Below, in pieces: positions 53,124 to 61,481 of a DNA stretch of 64,000 nucleotides. The notes below the pieces were generated by a model. That model ran no database searches. It was given only the letters and a program-made list of their open reading frames with translations, and was not told the DNA's origin. The DNA lies in contig NZ_LJHV01000002.1 in the NCBI RefSeq assembly GCF_001296025.1, forward strand, positions 186,001-250,000. The letters run 5' to 3'. This stretch comes from Porphyrobacter sp. AAP60. GTDB taxonomy: Bacteria > Pseudomonadota > Alphaproteobacteria > Sphingomonadales > Sphingomonadaceae. The position numbers were made by a program, and so were the translations under genes. Every line of letters begins with the position of its first letter. Positions within the stretch are counted from its first letter, which is position 1.

Positions 53124-54383
53124 ATGCGCCGTGTGGTTGTAACCGGGCTTGGCCTTGTCACCCCGCTGGGGGCTGATGTCGAAACGACATGGGCCAATCT
53201 GATTGCTGGCGAAAGCGGGGCCGGGCAGATCACCCGGTTCGATGCCTCGAACCAGAAATGCACCATTGCATGCGAAGTGAAGCCCAAGGATCACCCTTGG
53301 GGCTTCGACCCTGACAAGCGGGTCGATCATAAGGTGCAACGGCAGGTCGATCCCTTTATCGTTTACGGTATCGATGCCGCTGGCCAGGCGCTGGAAGACG
53401 CGGGCCTGACCGACATGACCCAGGCCGAGAAAGAACGCACCGGCTGTTCGATCGGCTCGGGCATCGGCGGGCTGCCGGGGATCGAGATCGAAAGCGTCAA
53501 TCTGCACGAACGCGGGCCTTCGCGGGTTTCGCCGCACTTCGTGCATGGCCGGCTGATCAACCTGATCACGGGTCAGGTGCAGATCAAATACGGCTTCATG
53601 GGGCCGAACCACGCGGTGGTGACGGCCTGTTCCACCGGCGCGCACTCGATTGGCGATGCCGCGCGAATGATCATGGCGGATGATGCCGACATCATGCTGG
53701 CAGGCGGGGCGGAAGGTACCGTCAACCCGCTTGGCATTGCCGGTTTCGCGCAGGCGCGCGCGCTCAACATGAGCATGAATGACCGCCCGACCGAAGCCAG
53801 CCGGCCCTATGACAAGGGCCGCGACGGGTTCGTGATGGGCGAAGGCGCGGGCGTGATCGTGCTCGAGGAATACGAGCGCGCCAAGGCACGCGGCGCAAAG
53901 ATCTATGCCGAAGTTACCGGCTATGGCCTGTCGGGTGATGCCTATCACGTCACTGCCCCGCACCCCGAAGGCAAGGGCGCCGAACTTGCGATGCGCATGG
54001 CCCTGAAGAAGGCGGGCCTCGCTGCGGGCGATATCGATTACATCAACGCCCACGGCACCTCGACCATGGCTGACACGATCGAACTCGCCGCGATCAAGCG
54101 CGTGCTGGGCGATGATCTGGGCGGCGCATCGATGAGCTCGACAAAATCCGCCATCGGTCACCTGCTTGGCGGCGCCGGCGCTGTCGAAGCGATCTTCTGC
54201 ATCCTTGCGATGCGCGACCAGATCGTGCCGCCAACGCTGAACCTGCACGATCCCGACGACGGCACCGAAGGCATCGATTTGGTGCCGCTGGTGGCGAAGA
54301 AGCGCGAAGTGCGCGCTGTGCTGAACAACAGCTTCGGGTTCGGCGGCACCAACGCGTCGATCATCATGCAGAAGGTCGACTGA
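53124..54383 (+). CDS. fabF: 3-oxoacyl-ACP synthase II (KAS II)
   Basis: 419-aa condensing enzyme of fatty-acid elongation. Active-site Cys169 in TACSTGAHS, the two His in HGTST and GHLLGGAGA, and Lys in KSAIGH are intact. FabF type (length, GFGGTN at the C-terminus). It follows acpP, with a terminator hairpin just upstream. Confidence 0.97.
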   Translation: MRRVVVTGLGLVTPLGADVETTWANLIAGESGAGQITRFDASNQKCTIACEVKPKDHPWGFDPDKRVDHKVQRQVDPFIVYGIDAAGQALEDAGLTDMTQAEKERTGCSIGSGIGGLPGIEIESVNLHERGPSRVSPHFVHGRLINLITGQVQIKYGFMGPNHAVVTACSTGAHSIGDAARMIMADDADIMLAGGAEGTVNPLGIAGFAQARALNMSMNDRPTEASRPYDKGRDGFVMGEGAGVIVLEEYERAKARGAKIYAEVTGYGLSGDAYHVTAPHPEGKGAELAMRMALKKAGLAAGDIDYINAHGTSTMADTIELAAIKRVLGDDLGGASMSSTKSAIGHLLGGAGAVEAIFCILAMRDQIVPPTLNLHDPDDGTEGIDLVPLVAKKREVRAVLNNSFGFGGTNASIIMQKVD

Positions 54384-54387
54384 TACC

Positions 54388-55353
54388 GTGAAACGTGCGC
54401 GTGGCCTGCTTCTGGCGCTGCTCGTGCTGGCCGCGACAGGGCTGCTGTTCGCGTGGACGTTCCTCGGCTCGGCAACCATTGCCAAGGATACGAACTTCAC
54501 GATTGCGGCGGGCAGTTCGGTTTCTGCAGTAGCGGACAAGCTGGAGGCTGAAGGGCTGATCACTTCAGCCTCGGGCTTCATGCTGCAAGCCCGCATCTTC
54601 GGGTCCGATGCTCCGATCCAGGCGGGCGAGTTCTTGCTGAAGCCGGACATGAGCCAGGGCGATATCCTTGTCGCCTTCCAATCTGGCGATGTCATCCGGC
54701 GCTTCATCACGATCCCCGAAGGCATGCCTTCGATCCTCGTGTGGGAACGGCTGATGGCCGAAGAACTGCTTTCGGGCGATGTTGAAGTGCCGCCCGAAGG
54801 CTCGATCCTGCCTGATACCTATGCTTTCGAACGCGGTCAGTCTCGCAAGAGCATTGTCGAACAGATGCAGGCGGCGATGGACAAGGCACTGGCCGAAGAA
54901 TGGGCCAACCGCACTCCGCGGATTGCCGTGGATACCATGCGCGATGCGCTGATACTTGCCGCGATTGTCGAGAAGGAAACCGGCAAGCCCGAAGAACGCC
55001 GGATGGTCGCCGGGCTCTATTCCAATCGCGTTCGAACCGGCATGATGCTTCAGGCTGATCCGACGATTATCTATCCGATCACCAAGGGCAAGCCACTTGG
55101 CCGACGCATCCGCCAGTCGGAAATTGCAGCGGTCAACGGATACAATACCTACACCCGCACCGGCCTGCCCGAAGGCCCGATAACCAATCCGGGACGGGAA
55201 AGCATCGCTGCGGTCATGAACCCGGAAAACACCAATGCTCTGTTCATGGTGGCAGATGGCACCGGCGGGCACTGGTTCGCCGACACGTTGGCCCAGCACA
55301 ATGCCAACGTCGCCAAATGGTATGCTATCCGCCGCGAGCGGGGCGAGATGTAG
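54388..55353 (+). CDS. mltG: Endolytic transglycosylase MltG
   Basis: 321-aa membrane-anchored lytic transglycosylase (YceG) that trims nascent peptidoglycan. GTG start at 54388, five nt after fabF, so the two are coupled. An N-terminal membrane helix (residues about 5-28), a LysM-like subdomain (about 35-105), and the catalytic Glu in LAAIVEKETGK (E195-E197) are visible; QADPTIIYPI also matches. acpP-fabF-mltG is a common alphaproteobacterial cluster. Confidence 0.93.
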   Translation: MKRARGLLLALLVLAATGLLFAWTFLGSATIAKDTNFTIAAGSSVSAVADKLEAEGLITSASGFMLQARIFGSDAPIQAGEFLLKPDMSQGDILVAFQSGDVIRRFITIPEGMPSILVWERLMAEELLSGDVEVPPEGSILPDTYAFERGQSRKSIVEQMQAAMDKALAEEWANRTPRIAVDTMRDALILAAIVEKETGKPEERRMVAGLYSNRVRTGMMLQADPTIIYPITKGKPLGRRIRQSEIAAVNGYNTYTRTGLPEGPITNPGRESIAAVMNPENTNALFMVADGTGGHWFADTLAQHNANVAKWYAIRRERGEM

Positions 55354-55360
55354 GTTTCCC

Positions 55361-55390
55361 CCGTCATCCCGGACTTGATCCGGGATCGCT
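55361..55390. repeat. Short palindromic repeat (ATCCCGG/CCGGGAT)
   Basis: CGTCATCCCGGACTTGATCC at 55362-55381 and its partner form a hairpin: ATCCCGG (55366-55372), loop ACTTGAT, CCGGGAT (55380-55386). This is a dispersed palindrome type seen in many alphaproteobacteria. A second gene frame (from 55317) runs through it, which is why the true start of the next gene is set at 55410. Confidence 0.75.
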
Positions 55391-55409
55391 AGCGGCTCAG
55401 GATTGCATC

Positions 55410-55943
55410 GTGGCTAACCCTTTTATCCTGACCGCCGCCCTGCCGACTGATCTTGGCGCGTGGGCAGAAGGTATGCGGCGCACGCATTATCCGATCGAGC
55501 GCAACCACATTCACGCCCACGTGACGCTGTTCCACGCTTTCGCCCCGTCGCTGCTTGAAGAACTGCGCGGTTTCCTCCCCAAGGTGGCTAGCGAATTCGC
55601 GTGCCCCGAAGGCGCGGTAAAAGGGGTTATGGATCTGGGAACTGGCACCGCCATCGCGCTGGAAGCGCGGCAGCTTCTGGCCTTGCGCGCTCTGATTGCA
55701 GACCATTTTCATGGCAGTCTGACGGTGCAGGATCTGCATGAACCGCGTCCGCACATCACAGTCCAGAACAAGGTGACCAAGGCAGATGCCCGCAAGCTTC
55801 AGGCCAGCCTTGGCCCGGTGCTGGCACCATGGATCGCCAAGGGCCGATTTACCTTTCCGGCGCTGGAACTGCACCGTTACTGCGGCGGGCCGTGGGAGAA
55901 ACTTGGCAATTATTCCTTTCGGGGGCAAAACAGTCGTTTCTGA
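55410..55943 (+). CDS. 2H phosphoesterase / 2'-5' RNA ligase-like protein
   Basis: 177-aa 2H-superfamily protein. The two HxT motifs are HVT (residues 37-39) and HIT (115-117), as expected for this fold. The GTG at 55410 (MANPFILTAALPTDLG) is preferred over the longer frame to 55317, whose N-terminal part is encoded by the palindromic repeat at 55361. Members open or join 2',3'-cyclic phosphate or 2'-5' linkages in RNA or small nucleotides; the substrate is not known here. Confidence 0.82.
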   Translation: MANPFILTAALPTDLGAWAEGMRRTHYPIERNHIHAHVTLFHAFAPSLLEELRGFLPKVASEFACPEGAVKGVMDLGTGTAIALEARQLLALRALIADHFHGSLTVQDLHEPRPHITVQNKVTKADARKLQASLGPVLAPWIAKGRFTFPALELHRYCGGPWEKLGNYSFRGQNSRF

Positions 55944-55964
55944 CAAGGCTGAACGGGGCGATAA

Positions 55965-56693
55965 ATGGGTTCTTTTATTCGGGAGTTGGCGGACCCTGGC
56001 AATATTTACGCCCATCTTTCCTATGTCCTGCTGATTGCCTCCATGATGATGACATCGCTGCGACGCCTGCGGATTTTGGCGCTCTGCAGCGGGATCGCCG
56101 CAATGTTGCATTTTACCTTGCAGACACGGGACAGCGCCAGCCTTGTCTGGGAAACGCTGTTTGTAGTGGCGAATGCTGCACAACTGGTGATCCTGCTGTA
56201 CCGATCACGACGGCACGACCTGCGGCCCGATGAACACGAATTGCTGGATCAGGTGCTGCGTGTGCGTGATCCTGCCAGTCGGCGTCGCCTACTGGCATTG
56301 CTGCAATGGCGTGATGCCCAAGTGGGCGAAGCTTTGATCGAGCAAGGCGAATGCGAGCCACCGCTGATCTACATCGCCAGCGGAGCCGCTGCGGTCGAGC
56401 ATGACGGGCAGCAGGTCGGGGTGTGTGGGCAGGGAGACTTCCTGGGCGAGATGAGCCTCGTTTCCGGTGAACGTGCTTCGGCGTCGGTGGTGGTCGCCAA
56501 TCGCATGCGGATCGCTGTGATTGACCGCCACGCGTTAGAGGACGCCGCCCGGCAATCACCCGAGATTGGCTATGTCTTCGACAGTGCAATCAACCGCGGA
56601 CTGGCAGACAAGGTTTTGCGCATGAACCAGTCGGCAGCAGCCTCCGGCGCCGTAATTTCAGGCAATCAGGGAATTCCTGATTTGGCCAGTTGA
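55965..56693 (+). CDS. Popeye-like membrane protein with cyclic-nucleotide-binding domain
   Basis: 242-aa protein. The N-terminal part has about three hydrophobic segments (residues 16-33, 36-52, 62-78), with the pattern of Popeye-domain proteins (LRRLRILALCSGIAAML... LVWETLFVVANAAQLVIL). The C-terminal part is a cNMP-binding fold (LIEQGECEPPLIYIASGAA; GVCGQGDFLGEMSL). In the phosphate-binding cassette the usual PRAA is ERASA, so the canonical Arg is displaced and binding of cAMP/cGMP is uncertain. Ends 90 nt before tRNA-Met. Confidence 0.75.
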   Translation: MGSFIRELADPGNIYAHLSYVLLIASMMMTSLRRLRILALCSGIAAMLHFTLQTRDSASLVWETLFVVANAAQLVILLYRSRRHDLRPDEHELLDQVLRVRDPASRRRLLALLQWRDAQVGEALIEQGECEPPLIYIASGAAAVEHDGQQVGVCGQGDFLGEMSLVSGERASASVVVANRMRIAVIDRHALEDAARQSPEIGYVFDSAINRGLADKVLRMNQSAAASGAVISGNQGIPDLAS

Positions 56694-56782
56694 CCCAAAG
56701 TCCATGTCGCCTTAGATGCGCCGCTGCCCGGATCGAAGCCGGGCCCGAATCCGACTGGGCATTGCCCACCGGATGCCCATGG

Positions 56783-56859
56783 GGCGGAGTAGCTCAGCCG
56801 GTTAGAGCAGCGGAATCATAATCCGCGTGTCGGGGGTTCGAGTCCCTCCTCCGCTACCA
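56783..56859 (+). tRNA. tRNA-Met, elongator type (anticodon CAT)
   Basis: 77 nt with encoded CCA (56857-56859). Acceptor 56783-56789 pairs with 56849-56855 (G1-T72 wobble), anticodon CAT at 56817-56819. The GTAGCTCAG D arm and TAATCCG anticodon arm match elongator tRNA-Met; an Ile2 type cannot be fully excluded but is less likely. Confidence 0.93.
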
Positions 56860-57051
56860 TCCTTGTTGCAATCCTGTTCATATCCCGATTGACGCACGCT
56901 CCAGCGCAAGCTGCAGCCGCGGTCACCGGGGTAGTGGAACAATGTCTTCGACTGTCCTGTTCGCTTGATGATGCTGCATTTCGCAGCCGAGCCGCTCGCC
57001 GCATCTTGCGTCTGCAAGCGCCTCATCCAGGCAAAATGACAGGACTTCAAC

Positions 57052-58431
57052 ATGGCCAATATCCAGACAACCAATCCAGCGACCGGCGAACAGATCGCGA
57101 CCTATACTTTGGAGAACAAAGCCGAGGTTTTCGCGAAGATCGAGGCCGCGCAATCGGCATTCCTTGGCTGGCGCGAGAAATCGCATGAAGAGCGTGCACC
57201 CTACTTGCGCAAGATCGCGGCAGCGCTGCGCGAGAATACCGATAAGTTCTCCGAACTGATGACTCGTGAAATGGGGAAGTTGCTGCGCGACGGAAAGACC
57301 GAGATCGAGCTGTGCGCGCGCATTTTCGAATACACCGCCGAACACGGCCCCGCAAAACTGGCTGACGAAGAGCGTCAGCACAGCGGCGGCAAGAAGCGTG
57401 GCATCGTCACTTATGCTCCGATTGGCGTGATCTATTCTGTGCAACCCTGGAACTTCCCGGTCTATCAGCCGGTCCGTGTGCTTGCGGCCAATCTGATGGC
57501 GGGCAACGCCGTTATTCTCAAGCATGCCTCGATCTGCACCGGCAGCGGCCTGCTGCTGCGTGACCTGTGCCTTGAGGCGGGCCTTCCGGCCGGGCTGTTC
57601 GATGTTATCGTTACAGACCACGATGTATCCGATGAGGTGATCGGGCACGATCTGATCCGCGCCGTCACCATGACGGGCAGCGACGGCGCCGGAAGCCATA
57701 TCGGATCGCTCGCCGCAAAACACCTCAAGAAGACCGTGCTGGAGCTGGGATCGAACGATGCCTACCTCGTGCTGGAGGACGCCGACATCGAGCTTGCTGT
57801 CAAAACCTGCGTGGCAGGCCGCCTCTACAACAATGGCGAGACCTGTGTTTCGGCAAAGCGCTTTGTCGTCACAGATGCGGTTTACGACAAGTTCGTCCCC
57901 GCCTTCGTGCAGGCCATGAAGGACGTAGTCATGGGTGATCCGATGAAGGACGATACCCAGCTTGGCCCCCTTTCCAGCCGCGAGCAGTTCAAAACGATCG
58001 CCGATCAGGTGAAAGAAAGTGTCGACAAGGGCGCAAGCCTGCTGTGTGGCGGCGATCCAGACGATGCGGCAGGCTGTTATTATCCGGCAACCGTGCTTGC
58101 CGACTGCAAGCCGGGAATGCCCGCCCATGACGACGAGCTGTTCGGCCCTGTTGCCGCGATAATCCGTGCGAAGGATGATGAAGACGCGATGCGGATCGCC
58201 AATGCCAGCCGTTACGGTCTGGGTGGCGGCATCTTTAGCAAAGACGAAGAGAAGGCCATCCGCCTGGCCCGCGACCATTTCGACACCGGGATGGTACGCA
58301 TCAACTCCTTCGGTGCGGCGGATACCAACATGCCCTTCGGCGGCGTCAAGAACTCGGGTTACGGCCGCGAACACGGCGGTTTCGGAATGAAGGAGTTCGT
58401 GAACGCCAAGGCCATCTTCCTGCCCTCGTAA
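57052..58431 (+). CDS. NAD-dependent succinate-semialdehyde dehydrogenase family protein
   Basis: 459-aa aldehyde dehydrogenase. Catalytic Glu231 in LELGSND and Cys265 in NNGETCVSAKR are intact, and PWNFPVYQP is the family NAD-site motif. It resembles the SSADH/Sad group (short N-terminus), which oxidises succinate semialdehyde to succinate in GABA or aromatic catabolism. The substrate cannot be confirmed; no gabT-like gene is in the window. A small NAD(P)-binding protein follows after 42 nt. Confidence 0.88.
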   Translation: MANIQTTNPATGEQIATYTLENKAEVFAKIEAAQSAFLGWREKSHEERAPYLRKIAAALRENTDKFSELMTREMGKLLRDGKTEIELCARIFEYTAEHGPAKLADEERQHSGGKKRGIVTYAPIGVIYSVQPWNFPVYQPVRVLAANLMAGNAVILKHASICTGSGLLLRDLCLEAGLPAGLFDVIVTDHDVSDEVIGHDLIRAVTMTGSDGAGSHIGSLAAKHLKKTVLELGSNDAYLVLEDADIELAVKTCVAGRLYNNGETCVSAKRFVVTDAVYDKFVPAFVQAMKDVVMGDPMKDDTQLGPLSSREQFKTIADQVKESVDKGASLLCGGDPDDAAGCYYPATVLADCKPGMPAHDDELFGPVAAIIRAKDDEDAMRIANASRYGLGGGIFSKDEEKAIRLARDHFDTGMVRINSFGAADTNMPFGGVKNSGYGREHGGFGMKEFVNAKAIFLPS

Positions 58432-58473
58432 GGCACGGATGATTCCTCCCGAAAAATTCAACGGAGAACAGAA

Positions 58474-59079
58474 ATGCAAATCCTAGTAGCCGGATCAACC
58501 GGCAACACCGGCACGCGGCTGGTGCGCGAGCTTCAAGCGCGCGGCCATGACCCTATCGCTCTTGTGCGGACAAGTTCGGACACATCCGGTCTGCCCGCCA
58601 CCGTCAAGCAACGCGAGGGTGATCTCACTAACCTCGCCGATAATGTCACCGCTGGTTGTGAAGTGGTGGTGTTTGCTGCTGGCGCTGGCGGCGGCTCGTC
58701 CGAAGAAATGACCGATAAGGTCGATCGCGACGGCGCCAAACGGTTGATTGATCTGTCAGCCACCAGTGGTGTCCGCCGCTTTGTCATGCTCAGCAGCATT
58801 GGCGCGGGCGACCCGGATCCGGACGGCGATTTGGCCCACTATCTCAAGGCCAAACACGAGGCCGACGAACATCTCAAGTCCAGCGATCTTGAATATGCGA
58901 TCTTGCGACCGGTTGCGCTGACCGATGATGACGGGAGCGGCGATGTCCGGTTAGGAGACAATGTCGATCCCCAAGGCGAGGCAGCACGCGGTGATGTGGC
59001 TAGACTGCTCGCCGATGCAGCCGAGCAGTCCGACTGGGCCGGAAAAGTCCTGAGAATGGAAAGCATTAAACAGCCATAG
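58474..59079 (+). CDS. NAD(P)-binding atypical SDR protein
   Basis: 201-aa Rossmann-fold protein with the N-terminal dinucleotide motif GSTGNTG (residues 7-13) and the SDR-like FVMLSSIGA and YLKAKHEADE segments of the atypical SDR (SDR_a5 / NmrA-like) group. It may act on a quinone or protect from oxidative stress; the substrate is unknown. It may be co-transcribed with the aldehyde dehydrogenase. A terminator follows at 59162. Confidence 0.82.
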   Translation: MQILVAGSTGNTGTRLVRELQARGHDPIALVRTSSDTSGLPATVKQREGDLTNLADNVTAGCEVVVFAAGAGGGSSEEMTDKVDRDGAKRLIDLSATSGVRRFVMLSSIGAGDPDPDGDLAHYLKAKHEADEHLKSSDLEYAILRPVALTDDDGSGDVRLGDNVDPQGEAARGDVARLLADAAEQSDWAGKVLRMESIKQP

Positions 59080-59161
59080 TCGCTTTGCGGAGGAAGCTGG
59101 GCGCGAGTTCTACTTCGCATCCGGACGCCAAACCGGAGTGTGGTTGCCCATCCTTCTGATG

Positions 59162-59203
59162 AGCCCGGTTTCGAAGTCTATATCTTCGATTGCCGGGCTT
59201 TTC
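59162..59203. terminator. Terminator between the SDR gene and a convergent gene
   Basis: Stem AGCCCGG (59162-59168) with CCGGGCT (59193-59199), inner stem CGAAG/CTTCG, then TTTT at 59199-59202. The minus-strand aminotransferase ends at 59213. Confidence 0.6.
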
Positions 59204-59212
59204 AGGTGTGGC

Positions 59213-60343
59213 TCATCCCCACAGTCTGCCCGCTAACTCGGGTAGCGCAGCCGCATAGCGGGTGACATCTTCGATGCGCCCGGTGCTGACCCGAGAATAG
59301 CCTGCCCACGGGCCGTAGGCGCCTCTGATCGCGATGCCTTGTCCGGCCATTGCATCGCGCAAGGCGTTGGCATCCGGCACCTCGACAAACACGAAATTGG
59401 TTTGCGACGGCAGCGCCCTCAGCCCGGCTTTTGCTACGGCTTCAATGATCATCGCACGCCCTTCCAGAACCGCGGCGCGCGATTGGTCGAGGAATGCCAT
59501 ATCGTCGTAACTCGCAATTGCCGCCGCTACGCCGGCCAGATTGCCGCCGAAGCTCATCATGTGTGATTTGATGCGCAGAGCATTGGCTTCGCTGGTGATG
59601 GCGTAGCCGACACGCAAGCCGGCCATGCCATAGATTTTCGAGAAGGTGCGGCACACGATCACGTCGCTGCCCGCTCGCACCAGATCGATCATGGAATTGT
59701 CGTCTGGCAGGTCAGTCAACTCGTTATAGGCTTCGTCGACCAGCAGAGTGGCGTGCGGCGTTACCTCTGCCGCAAAGCGGCGCAGGTCGGTAGGGCTGAT
59801 CAGCATGCCGGTGGGATTGTTGGGGTTGCAAATCTGCACCAGCGCAGCGCCTTCGGAAACCTTTGCGGCCATTGCCGGCAGATCGACGTTCATGTCAGCC
59901 GCCAGTGGCACCCGGATCGACTTTACGCCTTGCCGCTCGCCGTAATTCACGGTCGTGTCCCAGAACAGGTCCGGACACAGGATCGCACCTTCGCGCCCCC
60001 AGGCCAGCGCAATGGCGCACAGGATTTCGGTGGAGCCGTCGCCGACAACCACCTGCGACGGCGCAACGCGATGCCGCTCTGCGATCATCGCGGTCAGCCG
60101 CTCAAGGCCGCGATCGGTATAATAGCAGCCCATCTTGGCCGTCTCGCTGATTGCACGCAGCGCGGAAGGGGCGGGGCCATAGGGATTTTCGTTGCGACTG
60201 AGCAGGGCCTGCCCGATCTTTGGCCCGAACAACGGTTCGGCCTGCGCTTGCGACGCGGCAGCGGCAAGGCTGGAAAGGGGGAGGGCGGAAAGCCCCCCGG
60301 CAAGGCTGGCTCCGGCGAGAAAGGATCGGCGCGTTGTCGGCAT
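59213..60343 (-). CDS. Tat-exported PLP aminotransferase (HisC-like fold type I)
   Basis: 376-aa class I aminotransferase. The start is set at the ATG at 60343, giving a Tat signal peptide: MPTTRRSFLAGASLAGGL with RRSFL, a hydrophobic core and a likely cleavage after AAAA or QAQA near residue 35-40. The PLP Lys is in TFSKIYGMAG, the other ligands include NPNNPTG and DEAYNELTD, and SNENPYGPS-type start appears as SRNENPYGP. Histidinol-phosphate-aminotransferase-like proteins are normally cytoplasmic, so a folded, exported member implies an extracytoplasmic or envelope substrate. It is next to a TSUP permease gene. Confidence 0.85.
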   Translation of the reverse strand: MPTTRRSFLAGASLAGGLSALPLSSLAAAASQAQAEPLFGPKIGQALLSRNENPYGPAPSALRAISETAKMGCYYTDRGLERLTAMIAERHRVAPSQVVVGDGSTEILCAIALAWGREGAILCPDLFWDTTVNYGERQGVKSIRVPLAADMNVDLPAMAAKVSEGAALVQICNPNNPTGMLISPTDLRRFAAEVTPHATLLVDEAYNELTDLPDDNSMIDLVRAGSDVIVCRTFSKIYGMAGLRVGYAITSEANALRIKSHMMSFGGNLAGVAAAIASYDDMAFLDQSRAAVLEGRAMIIEAVAKAGLRALPSQTNFVFVEVPDANALRDAMAGQGIAIRGAYGPWAGYSRVSTGRIEDVTRYAAALPELAGRLWG

Positions 60344-60376
60344 GGGCAGTTCCTTGTTGGAGAGTGGCAACAATCA

Positions 60377-61195
60377 TCAGATTTTGGCGATCATCAGCAC
60401 ACCGATGAAAGCAAGATAGAGCCCGAAAACGCGGCGCAGCATTGCGGGGGCAAGATGATGGGCCGCCGCCACGCCCAACGGTGCAAACAGCACCGATGTG
60501 GCGATCAGGGCAGCGGCAGCGGGCAGATGGACATAGCCCAGCGAGCCCCAGCCACGCCCGCTTTCGCCCAGTCCGATGAGGATGAAGCCGAGGGTCGCTG
60601 GCACCGCGATAATCGCTCCCATGCCGGCGGCGGTGCCGATGGCGCGGTGGATCGGCGTTCCGCACACGGTCATCGTCAGCGTGGTCAAGGTGCCGCCGCC
60701 AATGCCGAGCAAGGTGGAAAAAATACCAAGCGCGCTGGCGATCCCGGCGCGAGGTACTCCCGATGGCAAGGCGGCAAACAGCGGTTGGCCCTGACGTTCG
60801 GGCAAGAGGAAATAGACCGAAAAAGCCAGCACGCCGGCGCCGAAGATCGCCGCGAGATGAACGCCAGAAACCAGGCTGGCAAAGGCGGTGCCGATGGCTG
60901 TTCCTATCACCACCCAGACCGCCCAGCCTTTCAGCAGTCCGAAATCTACCGATCCGCGCTTGGCATGGCTGGCGGTCGAGCGGAGCGAGGTGAAGATGAT
61001 GGATGCCAGCGAAGTCCCCACGGCCACATGCGCGGTCTGGTCAGGCGCAACGCCGATCACGGGCAGCAGGAACATCAGGGCCGGCACCACCACAAACCCG
61101 CCGCCGATACCGAAAATGCCGCCGGCAAAGCCCGCGGCCGCACCGGCCATGATCAAGGCGGGAAGCGCAAAAGCAATCAGAGAGAGGTTGCCCAT
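60377..61195 (-). CDS. TauE/SafE (TSUP) family permease
   Basis: 272-aa membrane protein with eight hydrophobic segments (ATG 61195, MGNLSLIAFALPALIM; the longer frame is not conserved). The duplicated GIGGGFVVVPAL and GIGGGTLTTLTM motifs near residues 26 and 163 are the TSUP signature; the family moves sulfite, sulfoacetate or other anions. It lies just upstream of the Tat-exported aminotransferase in the same operon (33-nt gap) and divergent from the TonB receptor. Confidence 0.88.
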   Translation of the reverse strand: MGNLSLIAFALPALIMAGAAAGFAGGIFGIGGGFVVVPALMFLLPVIGVAPDQTAHVAVGTSLASIIFTSLRSTASHAKRGSVDFGLLKGWAVWVVIGTAIGTAFASLVSGVHLAAIFGAGVLAFSVYFLLPERQGQPLFAALPSGVPRAGIASALGIFSTLLGIGGGTLTTLTMTVCGTPIHRAIGTAAGMGAIIAVPATLGFILIGLGESGRGWGSLGYVHLPAAAALIATSVLFAPLGVAAAHHLAPAMLRRVFGLYLAFIGVLMIAKI

Positions 61196-61481
61196 CGGAT
61201 GCGAAGAGTAATCCCGTTGCCACGATCTCCAAGCGATTTGTTGCACTGCGGCATGGGGTAAATGCCCCATGGTCGCGGCCTGTCATTTCTGCATGCTCTG
61301 TCCCATTTCCGGCAGAAGTGCAGTCTGCGGGAGGGCAGCGGGCGTGAAATTATCACTCTGATTGTGTGATGATTTTGCATCATACGAAAAGCAATGCCCG
61401 CAAAATGCGAATAATTATTGCAAATTTATGGCATCGCGACACTTATCTTGCATCGCAGCAAAAAAACAAAAGGTGGTCCCA
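61196..61481. promoter_or_regulatory. Divergent regulatory region between permease and TonB receptor
   Basis: 286 nt that must carry both promoters. The right half is AT-rich compared with the GC-rich neighbours (around 61360-61440), and a TGATG-N6-CATCA dyad lies at about 61367-61382, a possible operator. No clear -35/-10 pair could be fixed. Confidence 0.35.
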
